The notes: generated from the sequence alone by a model not told the origin. Shown: positions 31,351 through 39,909, counted from the first letter of the stretch. The stretch: DNA of 47,645 bases from Novosphingobium sp. (GCA_023266625.1 JAHFPT010000032.1:1-47645); one strand, 5' to 3'. Numbers and translations: made by a program.

Positions 31351-32691
31351 ATGGGAGGCGAGGCCGTAAGCGGCGAACACCGGTTCGATGCCGACTTCGC
31401 CCGCATGGCCCTGGCGCGAGACGAAGTGATCTGGGGGCTGCCGCTGGTCTTGTTCGGCCGGTATCTTGATGCCGCGATTGCTGCGGGCGTGCCGTTGAAC
31501 CGGTTTTTCATGAACACCGAAACAGCAACACCTCTTTCCCATGCCGTGGGTCCAAACATCGATACGCTCAACGGGCGTGCCTGGCTCGACCTGTCAGAGG
31601 GGCCGCAGATCATCGGCGTACCTGATACGGCGGACCGCTACTATTCGGTGCAACTGCAAGACATGTACATGAATTCGTTTGCCTATATCGGGCGGCGGAC
31701 CACCGGCACGAAGGCGGGCTGGTTCGCGATTACTCCCCCTGGCTTCTCGGACGGACTGCCCGAGGGGGTGACCCGGATTGAGGCGCCGACCAGCAAGGTC
31801 CTGGCTTTTGTCCGCACGCTGGTGCGCGGACGGCCCGACCTGCCGGTCGTGCAGGCCATCAACGCCACTTTCACATTGGGCGCATTGGCTGACTTTCCCG
31901 GCGGGCAGCACAAGGCTACAATCGCACCAGACGCACTCGATGCCTTCCAGCCCGACAGCCGCCGCACCGGCAAGGCGCTGCCGCATGACGAGATCGCCAG
32001 GGCTGGTGCCACCTATTTCGACGATCTGGACCAGCTGGTTCACATGTATCCACCGCCATCGTCGGACACCGCCAGACTCGCGGATTTCGCAGCTCACGGC
32101 AGGGACTCCGCCAAGCATGCGGGTGCGTTCGCGGCCGCAGTTCCGGCTGCCATCGAACTGATCGGAAAGTCCCTCCAGACGAGATCGGACAACGGTTGGT
32201 CCCGGCGCCCCAACGTCGCCGCATTCATCGAGGATCCGCTCCAGCGCGCAGCCAACCATCTCTATGGGCCGGGCACGCAGGTAGCGGACGAATCCGTTTT
32301 CTGGAACAAGCGCCAGGGCCCGGATGGCAGCGTGCTGAGTGGCCGGAACCGCTACCGTCTGCGCTTCGCCAAAGGGCAACTACCCCCGGTCGATGCGTTC
32401 TGGTCGCTCACTTTGTACGACCGGAACTACTTCCTGTTCGGCAAGCCGCTCGATCGCTTCGGCATCACCGACCGCGATGCCCAGTTACGGTATGGGAACG
32501 ACGGCTCGCTCGAGCTGCTGGTTCAGGCCGATGAGCCGGATGAAGGCCCGGCGAACTGGCTTCCCGCGCCGCGCGACGATTTCCAGCTGGTGCTGCGGAC
32601 CTACCAGCCGCACAAGCCGATACTCGATGGAACCTATCTGCCGCCGCCGCTCGAGATCGTTGGTGCCGGAACTCCCGTTCGAACCTGTTGA
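31351..32691 (+). CDS. DUF1254/DUF1214 protein (first of two paralogues)
   Basis: A 446-residue protein with N-terminal DUF1254 (AVGPNIDTLNGRAWLDL, IIGVPDTADRYYSVQLQDMY, YIGRRTTGT) and C-terminal DUF1214 (DAFWSLTLYD, NWLPAPRDDFQLVLRTYQP). Many DUF1254 proteins are exported, but this one has no signal peptide, so it should be cytoplasmic. The ATG at 31351 with GGGAAG upstream (31340-31345) is preferred over the longer frame from 31240. The stop overlaps a TTG, and the sulfotransferase gene begins 11 bases downstream. The biochemical role of the family is unknown. Confidence 0.88.
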   Translation: MGGEAVSGEHRFDADFARMALARDEVIWGLPLVLFGRYLDAAIAAGVPLNRFFMNTETATPLSHAVGPNIDTLNGRAWLDLSEGPQIIGVPDTADRYYSVQLQDMYMNSFAYIGRRTTGTKAGWFAITPPGFSDGLPEGVTRIEAPTSKVLAFVRTLVRGRPDLPVVQAINATFTLGALADFPGGQHKATIAPDALDAFQPDSRRTGKALPHDEIARAGATYFDDLDQLVHMYPPPSSDTARLADFAAHGRDSAKHAGAFAAAVPAAIELIGKSLQTRSDNGWSRRPNVAAFIEDPLQRAANHLYGPGTQVADESVFWNKRQGPDGSVLSGRNRYRLRFAKGQLPPVDAFWSLTLYDRNYFLFGKPLDRFGITDRDAQLRYGNDGSLELLVQADEPDEGPANWLPAPRDDFQLVLRTYQPHKPILDGTYLPPPLEIVGAGTPVRTC

Positions 32692-32702
32692 GGAAACTAC
32701 GA

Positions 32703-33863
32703 GTGACCGAGAAATCCCCTACTCTCGATGAACTGCGCGAGGCGGCCGAGCGCAAGGCCGGCTTCAGCGATTACGGCTCGGACAGCTATCTGGCCGGCCT
32801 CGAAGTCCTGCTGTATTCGCTGGAGCACGAGGCGAACCTCAATGCCAACGGCTGGCGCGAGATGCGCGAGCGCATCGTCAACGCGCTGGCCAACCGGCTG
32901 ACAGTGGTGGGCTGGGAAAAGGCCCATCCCGATCTGGCAGCGGCACCGATCGAGTCCCCCATAGTGATCATCGGCCTGCCGCGCACGGGCTCGTCGATTC
33001 TCCATGAGACCCTCGCGGCCGCGCCCGGCATGCGCACGCCGCTGATCTGGGAAGTCCGGGATTTGTCGTTGGTGCGCCCGGCAACCGATGCGCAGTCCGA
33101 CGTCGGCATCCGCGATGCCAACGCGGCCATCGCCCGCAAGAACCAACTGGCGCCCGGCTATGCCGCCATCCACTACGAAGATGCGCAAATTCCAATGGAG
33201 TGCCTGGGCCTGCTGGTTATCGATCTGGTCACCGTTCAGTTTTCAACCGTCCTGCATGCGCCGACCTATCGCGAATTCATCCTCAACCACGATGCCCGCG
33301 AAACCTATCAGTGGCACCGCCGGGCGCTGCGCTTGCTCCAGGCGAGCAATCCCGGGGCGCGCTGGGTGCTCAAGGCGCCGATGCATTCGCTGTTTCTCGG
33401 CGCGCTGCTTGAGACCTATCCCGATGCCCGGGTGATCCAGACCCACCGCGATCCGGTCCGCTCGCTCGGCTCGCTTTGCAGCCTTACCGAAACATTGCGC
33501 CGTGCCTGGTCGGACCATGTGCCGATCAAGGAGCAGTCTCCGGGCGATGTCGCTTACGTGGGCGAGGTGATCCAGCGCGCGGTCGACTATCGGCGGGACC
33601 ATGCCTTTGACGAGGCGCGTTACTGCGATGTCGCATTCAAGGATTTCATGGGCGATCCCGCGACCACGCTGGCGCGCATTTTCACGCATTGCGGGATGGC
33701 TTTCACCGCTGAGGCGCGCGCCGCAACACTTGGCTATCTCGAACAACGCCCGCGCGAGAAGTACGGCAAGCACAGCTATGATCTCGAGCAGTTCGGCCTG
33801 AGCCCCGAAGCGCTGACACCGCAGTTCGCGGATTATTCTGCGCGCTTTGCGAACTATTTGTAG
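32703..33863 (+). CDS. Sulfotransferase-family protein
   Basis: A 386-residue member of the bacterial sulfotransferase (Sulfotransfer_3) group. The 5'-phosphosulfate loop GLPRTGSS (residues 91-98) and the 3'-phosphate-binding stretch THRDPVRSLGS are present, so binding of PAPS is plausible. It would transfer sulfate to a hydroxyl of an unknown acceptor, such as one introduced by the P450. The GTG at 32703 has GAGGA 8 bases upstream (32690-32694). It lies between two DUF1254 paralogues. Confidence 0.88.
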   Translation: MTEKSPTLDELREAAERKAGFSDYGSDSYLAGLEVLLYSLEHEANLNANGWREMRERIVNALANRLTVVGWEKAHPDLAAAPIESPIVIIGLPRTGSSILHETLAAAPGMRTPLIWEVRDLSLVRPATDAQSDVGIRDANAAIARKNQLAPGYAAIHYEDAQIPMECLGLLVIDLVTVQFSTVLHAPTYREFILNHDARETYQWHRRALRLLQASNPGARWVLKAPMHSLFLGALLETYPDARVIQTHRDPVRSLGSLCSLTETLRRAWSDHVPIKEQSPGDVAYVGEVIQRAVDYRRDHAFDEARYCDVAFKDFMGDPATTLARIFTHCGMAFTAEARAATLGYLEQRPREKYGKHSYDLEQFGLSPEALTPQFADYSARFANYL

Positions 33864-33892
33864 CTTTGGAGCCGGAGGCACGCCGATCCGCC

Positions 33893-35188
33893 ATGTTCAA
33901 CAGCAAACCCACGGTTGACGCCCTCAAGGACGCCGCGATCTGGGGTATGACCCTGGTCCTGTCGGATGGCTACTTCAGGCTCGCTCGGGAAACGGGCGTG
34001 AGAACTGGCCGCTTCCATTTCGACAGCGTGCTGCCCACGCCGGCAAGCGCAGTCTACGGCCCGAACGTCGAAACGATCTACGCCTTCGCCTGGATCGATC
34101 TCGCCGACGGCGCCCAGGTGCTGGATGTGCCAGACACCGGCGAGCGCTATTATTCGCTGCAGATGATCGATGCCTATCTGCAAACGATTGGTTACATCGG
34201 CAGCCGCACCACGGGCACTGCGGCCAGGACATTCCTGCTGACCGGGCCGGGCTGGTCCGGCCAAGTGCCTGCGGGCATGACTCGCTTCGAGTCACCGACA
34301 AACCTGCTTTTCGTGCTGGGCCGCATGCAGGTGTGCGACGCGCAGGATCCGGTGGATGTCGGCTTGTCGATGGCCTTGATCGACGGGCTCGTGCTTGGCC
34401 CGCTGGCCGGTTATCCCGAAGGACGCAGTGGTCCGCTCGGTGAGCCCGATGCAACCAGCCGCCGCTTCCCGACGCTCGATCTCGCGGCGATGGGAGCGGC
34501 CTATTTCGACCGGCTGTGCGACGCCCTGGTGGGCCAGCCACCGTGGCTGGCGGACGAGCGGGCGCGGCTCCGGCGTTTCGCTGACATCGGTATCGGCCCC
34601 GGACTGCAACCCTCGCGCAATCGGGAACTGGCACCCTATCTGCAAGTGGCCTTGCGCGAGGCGGTGGCAGAGGTCAGTAGCCTGAACCCGATGGCTCCGC
34701 TGTGCGGCACCCAGTGGATCACCAACACCAATGTTCGCGATGCCGGGCCACTCGATCCCAAACTGCGCGCGCGCATGAGCCTTTATGCGCCGGGGTTTCA
34801 TTGCGCGGTCGAGGCGGTCTATGCCAACACCGCCAATGCGGCGGATGGTTCGCCGCTGACCGGCGACAAGAACTATCGGCTCCACTTCGCGCCGGGCGGC
34901 ATCCCGCCAGTCGGGGCATTCTGGTCGATCACCTTGTATGCCATGCCGGGCATGCGCCTTGTCGCCAATCCGATCGATCGCTACGCCATCGGCTCAAACT
35001 TCGCGGCGCTCGAATATGGTGCGGACGGCAGCCTCGAAATCTTGCTGCAAGGCGAGCCCCCGGAAGGCAATGCCAGCAACTGGCTACCCACGCCTCCAGG
35101 CAAGTTCATGTTATCGTGCCGGCTCTACCACCCCAATCCAGAGGTGATCGAAGGCCGCTACAGCCTGCCCGACCCGGCAGAGGCCTGA
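33893..35188 (+). CDS. DUF1254/DUF1214 protein (second paralogue)
   Basis: A 431-residue homologue of the 31351-32691 product. Shared segments include AVYGPNVETIYAFAWIDL, LDVPDTGERYYSLQMIDAY, YIGSRTTGT, GAFWSITLYA and NWLPTPPGKFMLSCRLYHP. Again there is no signal peptide. The ATG at 33893 is the first good start; a GGAGG lies 14 bases upstream, and a TTG at 33866 would extend the protein by nine residues. The pair may work as a heteromer or on successive intermediates. Confidence 0.87.
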   Translation: MFNSKPTVDALKDAAIWGMTLVLSDGYFRLARETGVRTGRFHFDSVLPTPASAVYGPNVETIYAFAWIDLADGAQVLDVPDTGERYYSLQMIDAYLQTIGYIGSRTTGTAARTFLLTGPGWSGQVPAGMTRFESPTNLLFVLGRMQVCDAQDPVDVGLSMALIDGLVLGPLAGYPEGRSGPLGEPDATSRRFPTLDLAAMGAAYFDRLCDALVGQPPWLADERARLRRFADIGIGPGLQPSRNRELAPYLQVALREAVAEVSSLNPMAPLCGTQWITNTNVRDAGPLDPKLRARMSLYAPGFHCAVEAVYANTANAADGSPLTGDKNYRLHFAPGGIPPVGAFWSITLYAMPGMRLVANPIDRYAIGSNFAALEYGADGSLEILLQGEPPEGNASNWLPTPPGKFMLSCRLYHPNPEVIEGRYSLPDPAEA

Positions 35189-35219
35189 TTTTGCCGCCAA
35201 TCGAGTTCAGGAGAAAACT

Positions 35220-35651
35220 GTGGCTGATAAATATGAATTCCTGTCGGACGGTTGGTTCGTTGCGCTGGCCGAGGTGGCGCAGCGCCTGCTCGACGCGGAA
35301 GGCACCAATTCGCGGGCGCCTTTTGCCTATGCAGAGGTCTTCACCAATGCGCCCCTATCCAGTCGCAATGGCGCGATAGCCGGTTATGTGCTGACCATAG
35401 CCGACGGCAAGGTGAAGGTTCGCCCGGGCGTCCAGGACAATGAAGCGGTCGATTGCACTGTAAGCATGGACTATGCGGCAGGCCTGGACAGCTTGCGGCT
35501 GAAATCCAGTCCTGAGCTCGGCGAATTCAGCCGGCAGGCTGCGGCAGCAGGAAAGCTGCAAATGACCGGCTCGCTGGAAGCCACGCCGCTTCCCATGGGT
35601 GCGCTGCACGATGCAATGGTCGACCGCACCATGCTTGCCGAGCGCCATTAG
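35220..35651 (+). CDS. SCP2-like sterol/lipid-binding protein
   Basis: A 143-residue protein with the SCP2 fold pattern: an N-terminal helix (DGWFVALAEVAQRLLDAEG), a five-strand sheet including GYVLTIADGKVKVRPG and VDCTVSMDYAAGLDSLR, and a final helical part with KLQMTGSLEA. SCP2 proteins bind sterols, fatty acyl-CoAs or other hydrophobic ligands, which fits delivery of a lipophilic substrate to the P450/sulfotransferase cluster. The GTG at 35220 has AGGAG 7 bases upstream (35209-35213). Last gene of the same-strand run; a palindromic region follows. Confidence 0.8.
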   Translation: MADKYEFLSDGWFVALAEVAQRLLDAEGTNSRAPFAYAEVFTNAPLSSRNGAIAGYVLTIADGKVKVRPGVQDNEAVDCTVSMDYAAGLDSLRLKSSPELGEFSRQAAAAGKLQMTGSLEATPLPMGALHDAMVDRTMLAERH

Positions 35652-35678
35652 AGTGGGATGCGCGAAACCTGAATCGGA

Positions 35679-35845
35679 CTTCCCCTCTCCCCGGCGGGGA
35701 GAGGGTAGCGCAGCTTGCTCCGCAAGGAGCTAGCGTAGCTTGGTGAGGGGGCTCCCACCTCTCGAGGGCAGAACCCCCTCACCAACTCCGGCTAGGCAGC
35801 AAGCTGCCAAGCCTGCGTACCCTCTCCCCTCCGGGAGAGGGGAAG
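35679..35845. repeat. Nested palindromic repeat (REP/terminator-like) between convergent genes
   Basis: Outer arms 35679-35691 and 35833-35845 are perfect 13-base inverted repeats (CTTCCCCTCTCCC type). An inner pair TTGGTGAGGGGG (35740-35751) and its complement (35774-35785) is also perfect. The element fills the gap between the convergent SCP2-like and kinase-fold genes and could end transcription from both sides. Confidence 0.85.
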
Positions 35846-35871
35846 GTGGCTCGGATTTAACTCAACCCGCT

Positions 35872-36909
35872 CTATTCTGCATCCAGCCTTGCCTTTTCGA
35901 GCGCGATCTGGCTGAGCCGCTCGGCAGTCGGCCCGAAGATTGCGAACCGATCATCCTTGCTCTTGCCCTCGGTAACGAGTTGTACGCCATAGGTGAGGAT
36001 CGCAGCATAGCGTGCCCGCCCTGCGGCTTCGAACCAGTGTTCCCGGTCAAGCGACCGGCCAGTGCAGCTGGACCATGCCGCCTTCAGGCGCTCGCGCCCC
36101 CAGATGCCCTGCACATCGGCGTCCGGCAGGGCTTGGCCGTCAAGACCGCGAAGCCCCTCCAGCAGCGCCCCCAAATCCCATCGGGGGTCGCCGTTGAATG
36201 ACATCTCGTAATCCAGCATCGCGGCGATCTTGCCATCCTTCCACAGGATGTTGGCCATCTTGGCGTCGCCGTGACAAGGGGCCGGCGGCTGGTCTTCAGG
36301 TACAGTTTGCGCAAGCAGCGCAAAGGCTTCGCGCAGCGCCGGAGCGGCGATGTCCAGCACCGGATCGGCCCAGCGGGCGAGTTCATCGCGGTTCGACAAG
36401 GGCTGGCCCAGGGCTTCGAGCGGGTCGAGCTTGTGGAGCTGGGTGTACATGCCGACGATCTGAGCGGACACCGATGAACGCAAGTCATCGTCGCCCTGCA
36501 CGAGCCAGTCAGGCGTGCCCCAGTCCCCCCAGGGATCGGACTCGATGCGTTCCATCAGGAAAAAGGGCGCGCCGATCACGCTCGGATCGGTTTCGATCAG
36601 CACCGGCCGAGGAACCGGCGGCCCCGAGCCAAGCGCGTAATAAGCATCCAGGATCCGGTATTGCGTGACGACGTCATGAACCTGGAACGGGGCCAGCAAC
36701 GGAGCAGAAGTTGGCGGCATGCGCAGGATCAGGTTGGCCCCTTCGAGCACATAGGTCTCATTCGAGAACCCATCGGCAAGCGCTGTTACGCCGGTAATGT
36801 CGCGGCCGAACGGAAGGTGGGCCTCAAGGGCTGCCTTGATGGCATTCGGATCACGCGGCACTCGATTGATCCCCCTTTCATGCCCATGATTTCGCGCGGG
36901 GATCGCCAT
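35872..36909 (-). CDS. APH-fold phosphotransferase (aminoglycoside phosphotransferase/ACAD10-like family)
   Basis: A 345-residue kinase-fold protein. The catalytic loop CHGDAKMANILW (Brenner-type HGDxxxxN) and the metal-binding DYE in AAMLDYEMSFNGDPRWDLG are visible, and the N-terminal lobe has SNETYVLEGANLILRMPP. In catabolic clusters of actinobacteria and sphingomonads, members of this family phosphorylate hydroxyl groups on small acids or alcohols; drug resistance is less likely. The start at 36909 was chosen over the track-length frame to 37053, which would add residues of low plausibility. It is divergent from the DUF7064-like gene. Confidence 0.85.
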   Translation of the reverse strand: MAIPARNHGHERGINRVPRDPNAIKAALEAHLPFGRDITGVTALADGFSNETYVLEGANLILRMPPTSAPLLAPFQVHDVVTQYRILDAYYALGSGPPVPRPVLIETDPSVIGAPFFLMERIESDPWGDWGTPDWLVQGDDDLRSSVSAQIVGMYTQLHKLDPLEALGQPLSNRDELARWADPVLDIAAPALREAFALLAQTVPEDQPPAPCHGDAKMANILWKDGKIAAMLDYEMSFNGDPRWDLGALLEGLRGLDGQALPDADVQGIWGRERLKAAWSSCTGRSLDREHWFEAAGRARYAAILTYGVQLVTEGKSKDDRFAIFGPTAERLSQIALEKARLDAE

Positions 36910-37014
36910 TGCGCAGGACTGGGCGAGTGATGGCTGCAACACTGGGCAAAGCGCCCGTTTCCCGCTCGTCTTACTGACGTGACCAGATATAAAATGCAAG
37001 TTGACTATGCCAAT

Positions 37015-38217
37015 ATGAATCCGGCACGAGATTGGCAGCACGTGCTTTTGCAAAGGCTTTGCATGACGATGGACGGAATCGGCCAGTTGACGCTGCTAGA
37101 CGAATTTCTCGATCACCAGATCGCGGACACGTTTGCGACGATCGTCGAATCCGACATCGGCTGGACGGAGAAGGTCTGGGGCGCTTTTGCGCGCAAGGAT
37201 GGCGCCCTCTCCATATCGTTTGGCCTTGGCAAGTATCACAACCGCAATGTGATGGACGGTTTTGGCGGCATCTCGCGCGGGGCCGAGCAGTGGACGGTGC
37301 GCGCGAGCCGGCGTCTCGATAGCGGGTTGCAGGACATGGGCGTGGGCCCGGTTCGATACGAAGTCGTGGAGCCGCTGCAAAAGGTGCGTTTCAGCCTCGC
37401 CCCTAACGACACCCAGCCGATCGCTTTCGATATCCTGTTCGAAGGCGAACTTCCGCCCTTCTTCGAAAAGCGCAATGTCCGGCGCAATGCGAACCGGACC
37501 GCGATGAATGTCGTGCGCTACCACCAGGCCGGAAAGGTCTCTGGATGGGTAGAGATTGATGGCCGGCGCGAGGTGGTGGACGAGGCCTGGTTCGGCTTCA
37601 GGGATCACAGCTGGGGAATGCGCGGCAGCGCCGTCGGAGCCCCGATACCGGACCTTCAGCCCGGCCAGAGCATGCACGGCAACAGCCGGATTTCATGGGG
37701 GCCGTGGCTCCTCACCCGCCCCGACGGCTCCAAGTACGAGGTGATGCACTTTTTCTCGGCCGGCGAGTATTGGCAATATTTCTCCGCGCATCTCAACGAG
37801 GGCGGTTCTGTCAAGGCAGATGGCCGCCAGACGGAGTTCCGCGGCCTGTCCCCCGACATCAGGCTCGATCCGATCACGCGCCGGTTCCTCGGCGGCACCT
37901 ACACTGTTCTGCTGGCGGATGGCGAAACACGCCAGATAGAGGTCATGCCCGCCGGTCCTTCCGGCTTCTATCTTCGGACCGGCGACTATGGCGGCTGGAA
38001 AGGCGGGCGACAGGGTTCCTGGCGGGGGGATTACCATGAGGACGGCGAATATTTCGCCGATGTGGCTGCCGAGATCCACCAGCTTGGGCAGTTCCGGGAC
38101 TGTCCTGTGATCGTCCGGGATGGCGAGGCGGTCGGCTTCGGCATCCAGGAAACGATTTATCAAGGAGTTTACCCGGAGCTTGGCCTAACCGAGGATTCCG
38201 ATCATCCGACCGCCTAG
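37015..38217 (+). CDS. Hypothetical protein, DUF7064/lipocalin-like (hydroxyneurosporene-hydratase-like fold)
   Basis: A roughly 400-residue beta-rich protein. Diagnostic segments are WTEKVWGAFARKDGALSISFGLGKYHNRNVMDGFGG, EQWTVRASRRL, and FGFRDHSWGMRG. The last is typical of the tandem lipocalin-like proteins related to CrtC/AttH, often annotated DUF7064/DUF7065 and found with P450 or CoA-ligase genes in catabolic clusters. The start is uncertain: ATGs at 36994, 37015 and 37063 all fit, and the conserved part begins about LDEFLDHQ, so 37063 is possible. Function unknown; binding or hydration of a hydrophobic substrate is an inference. Confidence 0.78.
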   Translation: MNPARDWQHVLLQRLCMTMDGIGQLTLLDEFLDHQIADTFATIVESDIGWTEKVWGAFARKDGALSISFGLGKYHNRNVMDGFGGISRGAEQWTVRASRRLDSGLQDMGVGPVRYEVVEPLQKVRFSLAPNDTQPIAFDILFEGELPPFFEKRNVRRNANRTAMNVVRYHQAGKVSGWVEIDGRREVVDEAWFGFRDHSWGMRGSAVGAPIPDLQPGQSMHGNSRISWGPWLLTRPDGSKYEVMHFFSAGEYWQYFSAHLNEGGSVKADGRQTEFRGLSPDIRLDPITRRFLGGTYTVLLADGETRQIEVMPAGPSGFYLRTGDYGGWKGGRQGSWRGDYHEDGEYFADVAAEIHQLGQFRDCPVIVRDGEAVGFGIQETIYQGVYPELGLTEDSDHPTA

Positions 38218-38319
38218 AGTATCATGCGAAAAAGTGGGAACCTGTTTTTCGCAAAAAACGATGCGACAACAAATATCTAGAGCAAGTCGCGTGATTCAGA
38301 TTTCACGCGACTTGCTCTA
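38216..38319 (+). repeat. Dispersed repeat, copy 2, with hairpin around ATTCAGATTT
   Basis: This element starts at the stop codon of the preceding gene and shares the GCGAAAAAGTGGGAAC segment with copy 1. The hairpin arms 38280-38293 and 38304-38317 are a perfect 14-base match around the loop ATTCAGATTT (38294-38303). The arm sequence differs from copy 1 but the loop is identical. The 38218-38653 gap holds this repeat, a transposase remnant and a short tandem repeat. Confidence 0.88.
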
Positions 38320-38321
38320 AT

Positions 38322-38450
38322 GTGCTGCCTGAGTGGCCAGAGCAGATAATGGTTGAGGTTCCGCCACAGGCTATTGTCGCGCCACAGGTAAAACCAGCGC
38401 CGCACCGTCGAGACCGGCGGGAAGCAGGGCGGCAGCGCCCAATTCCGCTC
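38322..38450 (-). pseudogene. IS5-family transposase N-terminal remnant
   Basis: The minus-strand frame contains NWALPPCFPPVSTVRRWF, YLWRDNSLWRNLNHYLL and then WPLRQ. This is the pattern of the N-terminal domain of IS5/IS4-type transposases ('LP-x-FPP-x-x-TV-x-R-x-FY-x-WRD-x-GLW-x-x-INHHL'). Only about 43 residues remain; the catalytic DDE part is gone. It lies directly upstream of the VirB operon, next to a dispersed repeat, so the operon's left border has been a site of insertion or rearrangement. Confidence 0.6.
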
Positions 38451-38620
38451 GCTCGATGGTCGACTGAACTCGATTGTCTGCACTGCCGATCGGGCTCCAC
38501 ATCTAGACGTGGCTGCTTTGGCAGCTTAACGATAATCCGACGGGCTTGGGTAACTTCCGGTGCGCTAGGCAATGCACATCGTGAGCAGGCGCTGGAGGTT
38601 ATTCGCCAGTGCCGGGCACC

Positions 38621-38648
38621 AGTGGAGGCCAGTGGAGGCCAGTGGAGG
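38621..38648 (+). repeat. 10-bp tandem repeat carrying three ribosome-site-like GGAGG copies
   Basis: AGTGGAGGCC occurs at 38621-38630 and 38631-38640 and again, with its last two bases changed, at 38641-38650. Each unit has GGAGG; the last (38644-38648) is 5 bases upstream of the virB1-like GTG start. Confidence 0.85.
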
Positions 38649-38653
38649 TTTGT

Positions 38654-39247
38654 GTGCAGATTTCAAAATATCTGCTGTTGATATCGATATTGGGGTTTGC
38701 GCATCCGGCCATGGCGCAGGTCTATGAAATTGGTCAGGGCGGGGCGATGCAAATCCGCGAGGGCGGCGGCGCAGTGGTTTGGCGGGACACCGCCCGGCGC
38801 GGGTCTAACGCTGCGGCAAGTGTGAGTGCCTCAGCGGCGGGTACCGAAATCGCCATCCCGGCAACCACCGATACGGCCCAGCTGCTGGCGCGGATCGCGG
38901 CGCGCTATAGCCTCAGCCCGGCGCTGCTCGAAGCGCTGGTCTGGCAGGAGAGCCGCTGGCATCATGATGCAGTCTCGCCCAAGGGCGCGCTTGGCCTGAC
39001 CCAGCTGATGCCGGCAACCGCCCGCGCACTCGGCGTCGATCCGCGCGATCCTGTCGCCAATCTCGATGGCGGCGCGCGCTATCTGCGGGTGCTGCTCGAT
39101 CGTTTCGACGGTGACGTGGTCAAGGCGCTCGCCGCCTATAATGCAGGGCCGGACCGGGTCGAGCGCGCGGGTGGCATCCCTGCCATCCGCGAGACGCAGT
39201 TCTATGTCGCGGCGATCATGGCCCGGCTGAATAGCTATATTCGTTAA
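38654..39247 (+). CDS. virB1: VirB1-like lytic transglycosylase
   Basis: A 197-residue periplasmic muramidase that opens peptidoglycan for assembly of the secretion channel. N-terminal signal peptide (ISKYLLLISILGFAHPAMA, cleaved before QVYEIG). The SLT domain has the catalytic Glu in WQESRWHHDAVSPKGALGLTQLMPATA (E98), then DPVANLDGGARYLRVLL and LAAYNAGPDRVER. The GTG at 38654 has GGAGG 5 bases upstream; a longer frame from 38609 would place the signal peptide internally. First gene of the VirB operon. Confidence 0.92.
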   Translation: MQISKYLLLISILGFAHPAMAQVYEIGQGGAMQIREGGGAVVWRDTARRGSNAAASVSASAAGTEIAIPATTDTAQLLARIAARYSLSPALLEALVWQESRWHHDAVSPKGALGLTQLMPATARALGVDPRDPVANLDGGARYLRVLLDRFDGDVVKALAAYNAGPDRVERAGGIPAIRETQFYVAAIMARLNSYIR

Positions 39248-39318
39248 GCCGGGAGACAGGCTTGACTGCTAGCCAATCTGGGTTTGGGCGGATAGTGTTC
39301 GGCTTTATGGAGACTCGC

Positions 39319-39624
39319 ATGACCCTTCGCCGCTCTATTGGTGCCCCATTGGTCGCGCTAGGTGCCTCATTGGCGCAGCCCGCCTATGCCGATCCCGCCG
39401 GGTCGGGGCCGATCGTCAGCGCGCTGGGCTGGTTGCGCGATACCTTGCTCGGCAATGTCGCGACGGCGGTGGCGGTGATCGCTGTCGCCATGGTCGGCTT
39501 CATGATGCTGACCGGGCGGATGAACTGGCGGTTTGGCGCAACGGTGATCCTTGGCTGCTTCATCCTGTTCGGCGCGGCATCGATCGTTGCCGGTATCCAG
39601 TCGACCGCCGGCATGGCGCGTTAG
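39319..39624 (+). CDS. virB2: VirB2-like pilin
   Basis: A 101-residue pilin precursor: signal sequence to about residue 24 (LAQPAYADPAG), then two hydrophobic helices (NVATAVAVIAVAMVGFMMLTG and ATVILGCFILFGAASIVAGI) separated by a short RMNWRF loop, the TrbC/VirB2 signature. It forms the extracellular pilus or channel subunit. The ATG at 39319 has GGAG 6 bases upstream; an in-frame ATG at 39307 would add four residues. The gap to virB1 is 71 bases. Confidence 0.9.
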   Translation: MTLRRSIGAPLVALGASLAQPAYADPAGSGPIVSALGWLRDTLLGNVATAVAVIAVAMVGFMMLTGRMNWRFGATVILGCFILFGAASIVAGIQSTAGMAR

Positions 39625-39630
39625 AGCCAG

Positions 39631-39909
39631 ATGCTGATCCGGTCGCCCGTATTCCGCGCGCTGACCCGCCCGCAGATGTTCGGCGGGGTGACCTATAGCT
39701 ATTTCGTCATCAATGCGGCGGTGACGACCGAGGCCTTCCTGATCACCCGCTCCTTCCTGGCGCTGCCGCTGGCGCTGCTGGTCCACGCTATCGGCTATCT
39801 CGCCTGTTTGCGCGAGCCGCGCATATTCGATTTGTGGATCGCCAAGGTCAGCCGTTGCCCGCGTGTACCCAACTGGGCGCGCTGGGGCTGCAACAGCTAT
39901 TCGCCATGA
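39631..39909 (+). CDS. virB3: VirB3-like inner membrane protein
   Basis: A 92-residue protein with the VirB3 opening (SPVFRALTRPQMFGGVTYSYFVIN), two membrane helices in the middle, and the REPRIFDLWIAK motif after them. It anchors the VirB4 ATPase and pilus assembly at the inner membrane. It starts 6 bases after virB2 and overlaps virB4 by 4 bases (ATGA). Confidence 0.93.
   Translation: MLIRSPVFRALTRPQMFGGVTYSYFVINAAVTTEAFLITRSFLALPLALLVHAIGYLACLREPRIFDLWIAKVSRCPRVPNWARWGCNSYSP

Noticed and set aside
35620-35631. 12-base match (TCGACCGCACCA) to the 3' end of tRNA-Leu, as a possible island attachment site
   Set aside because: It lies inside the SCP2-like gene, is only 12 bases long, and no integrase gene is present; chance similarity is more likely.
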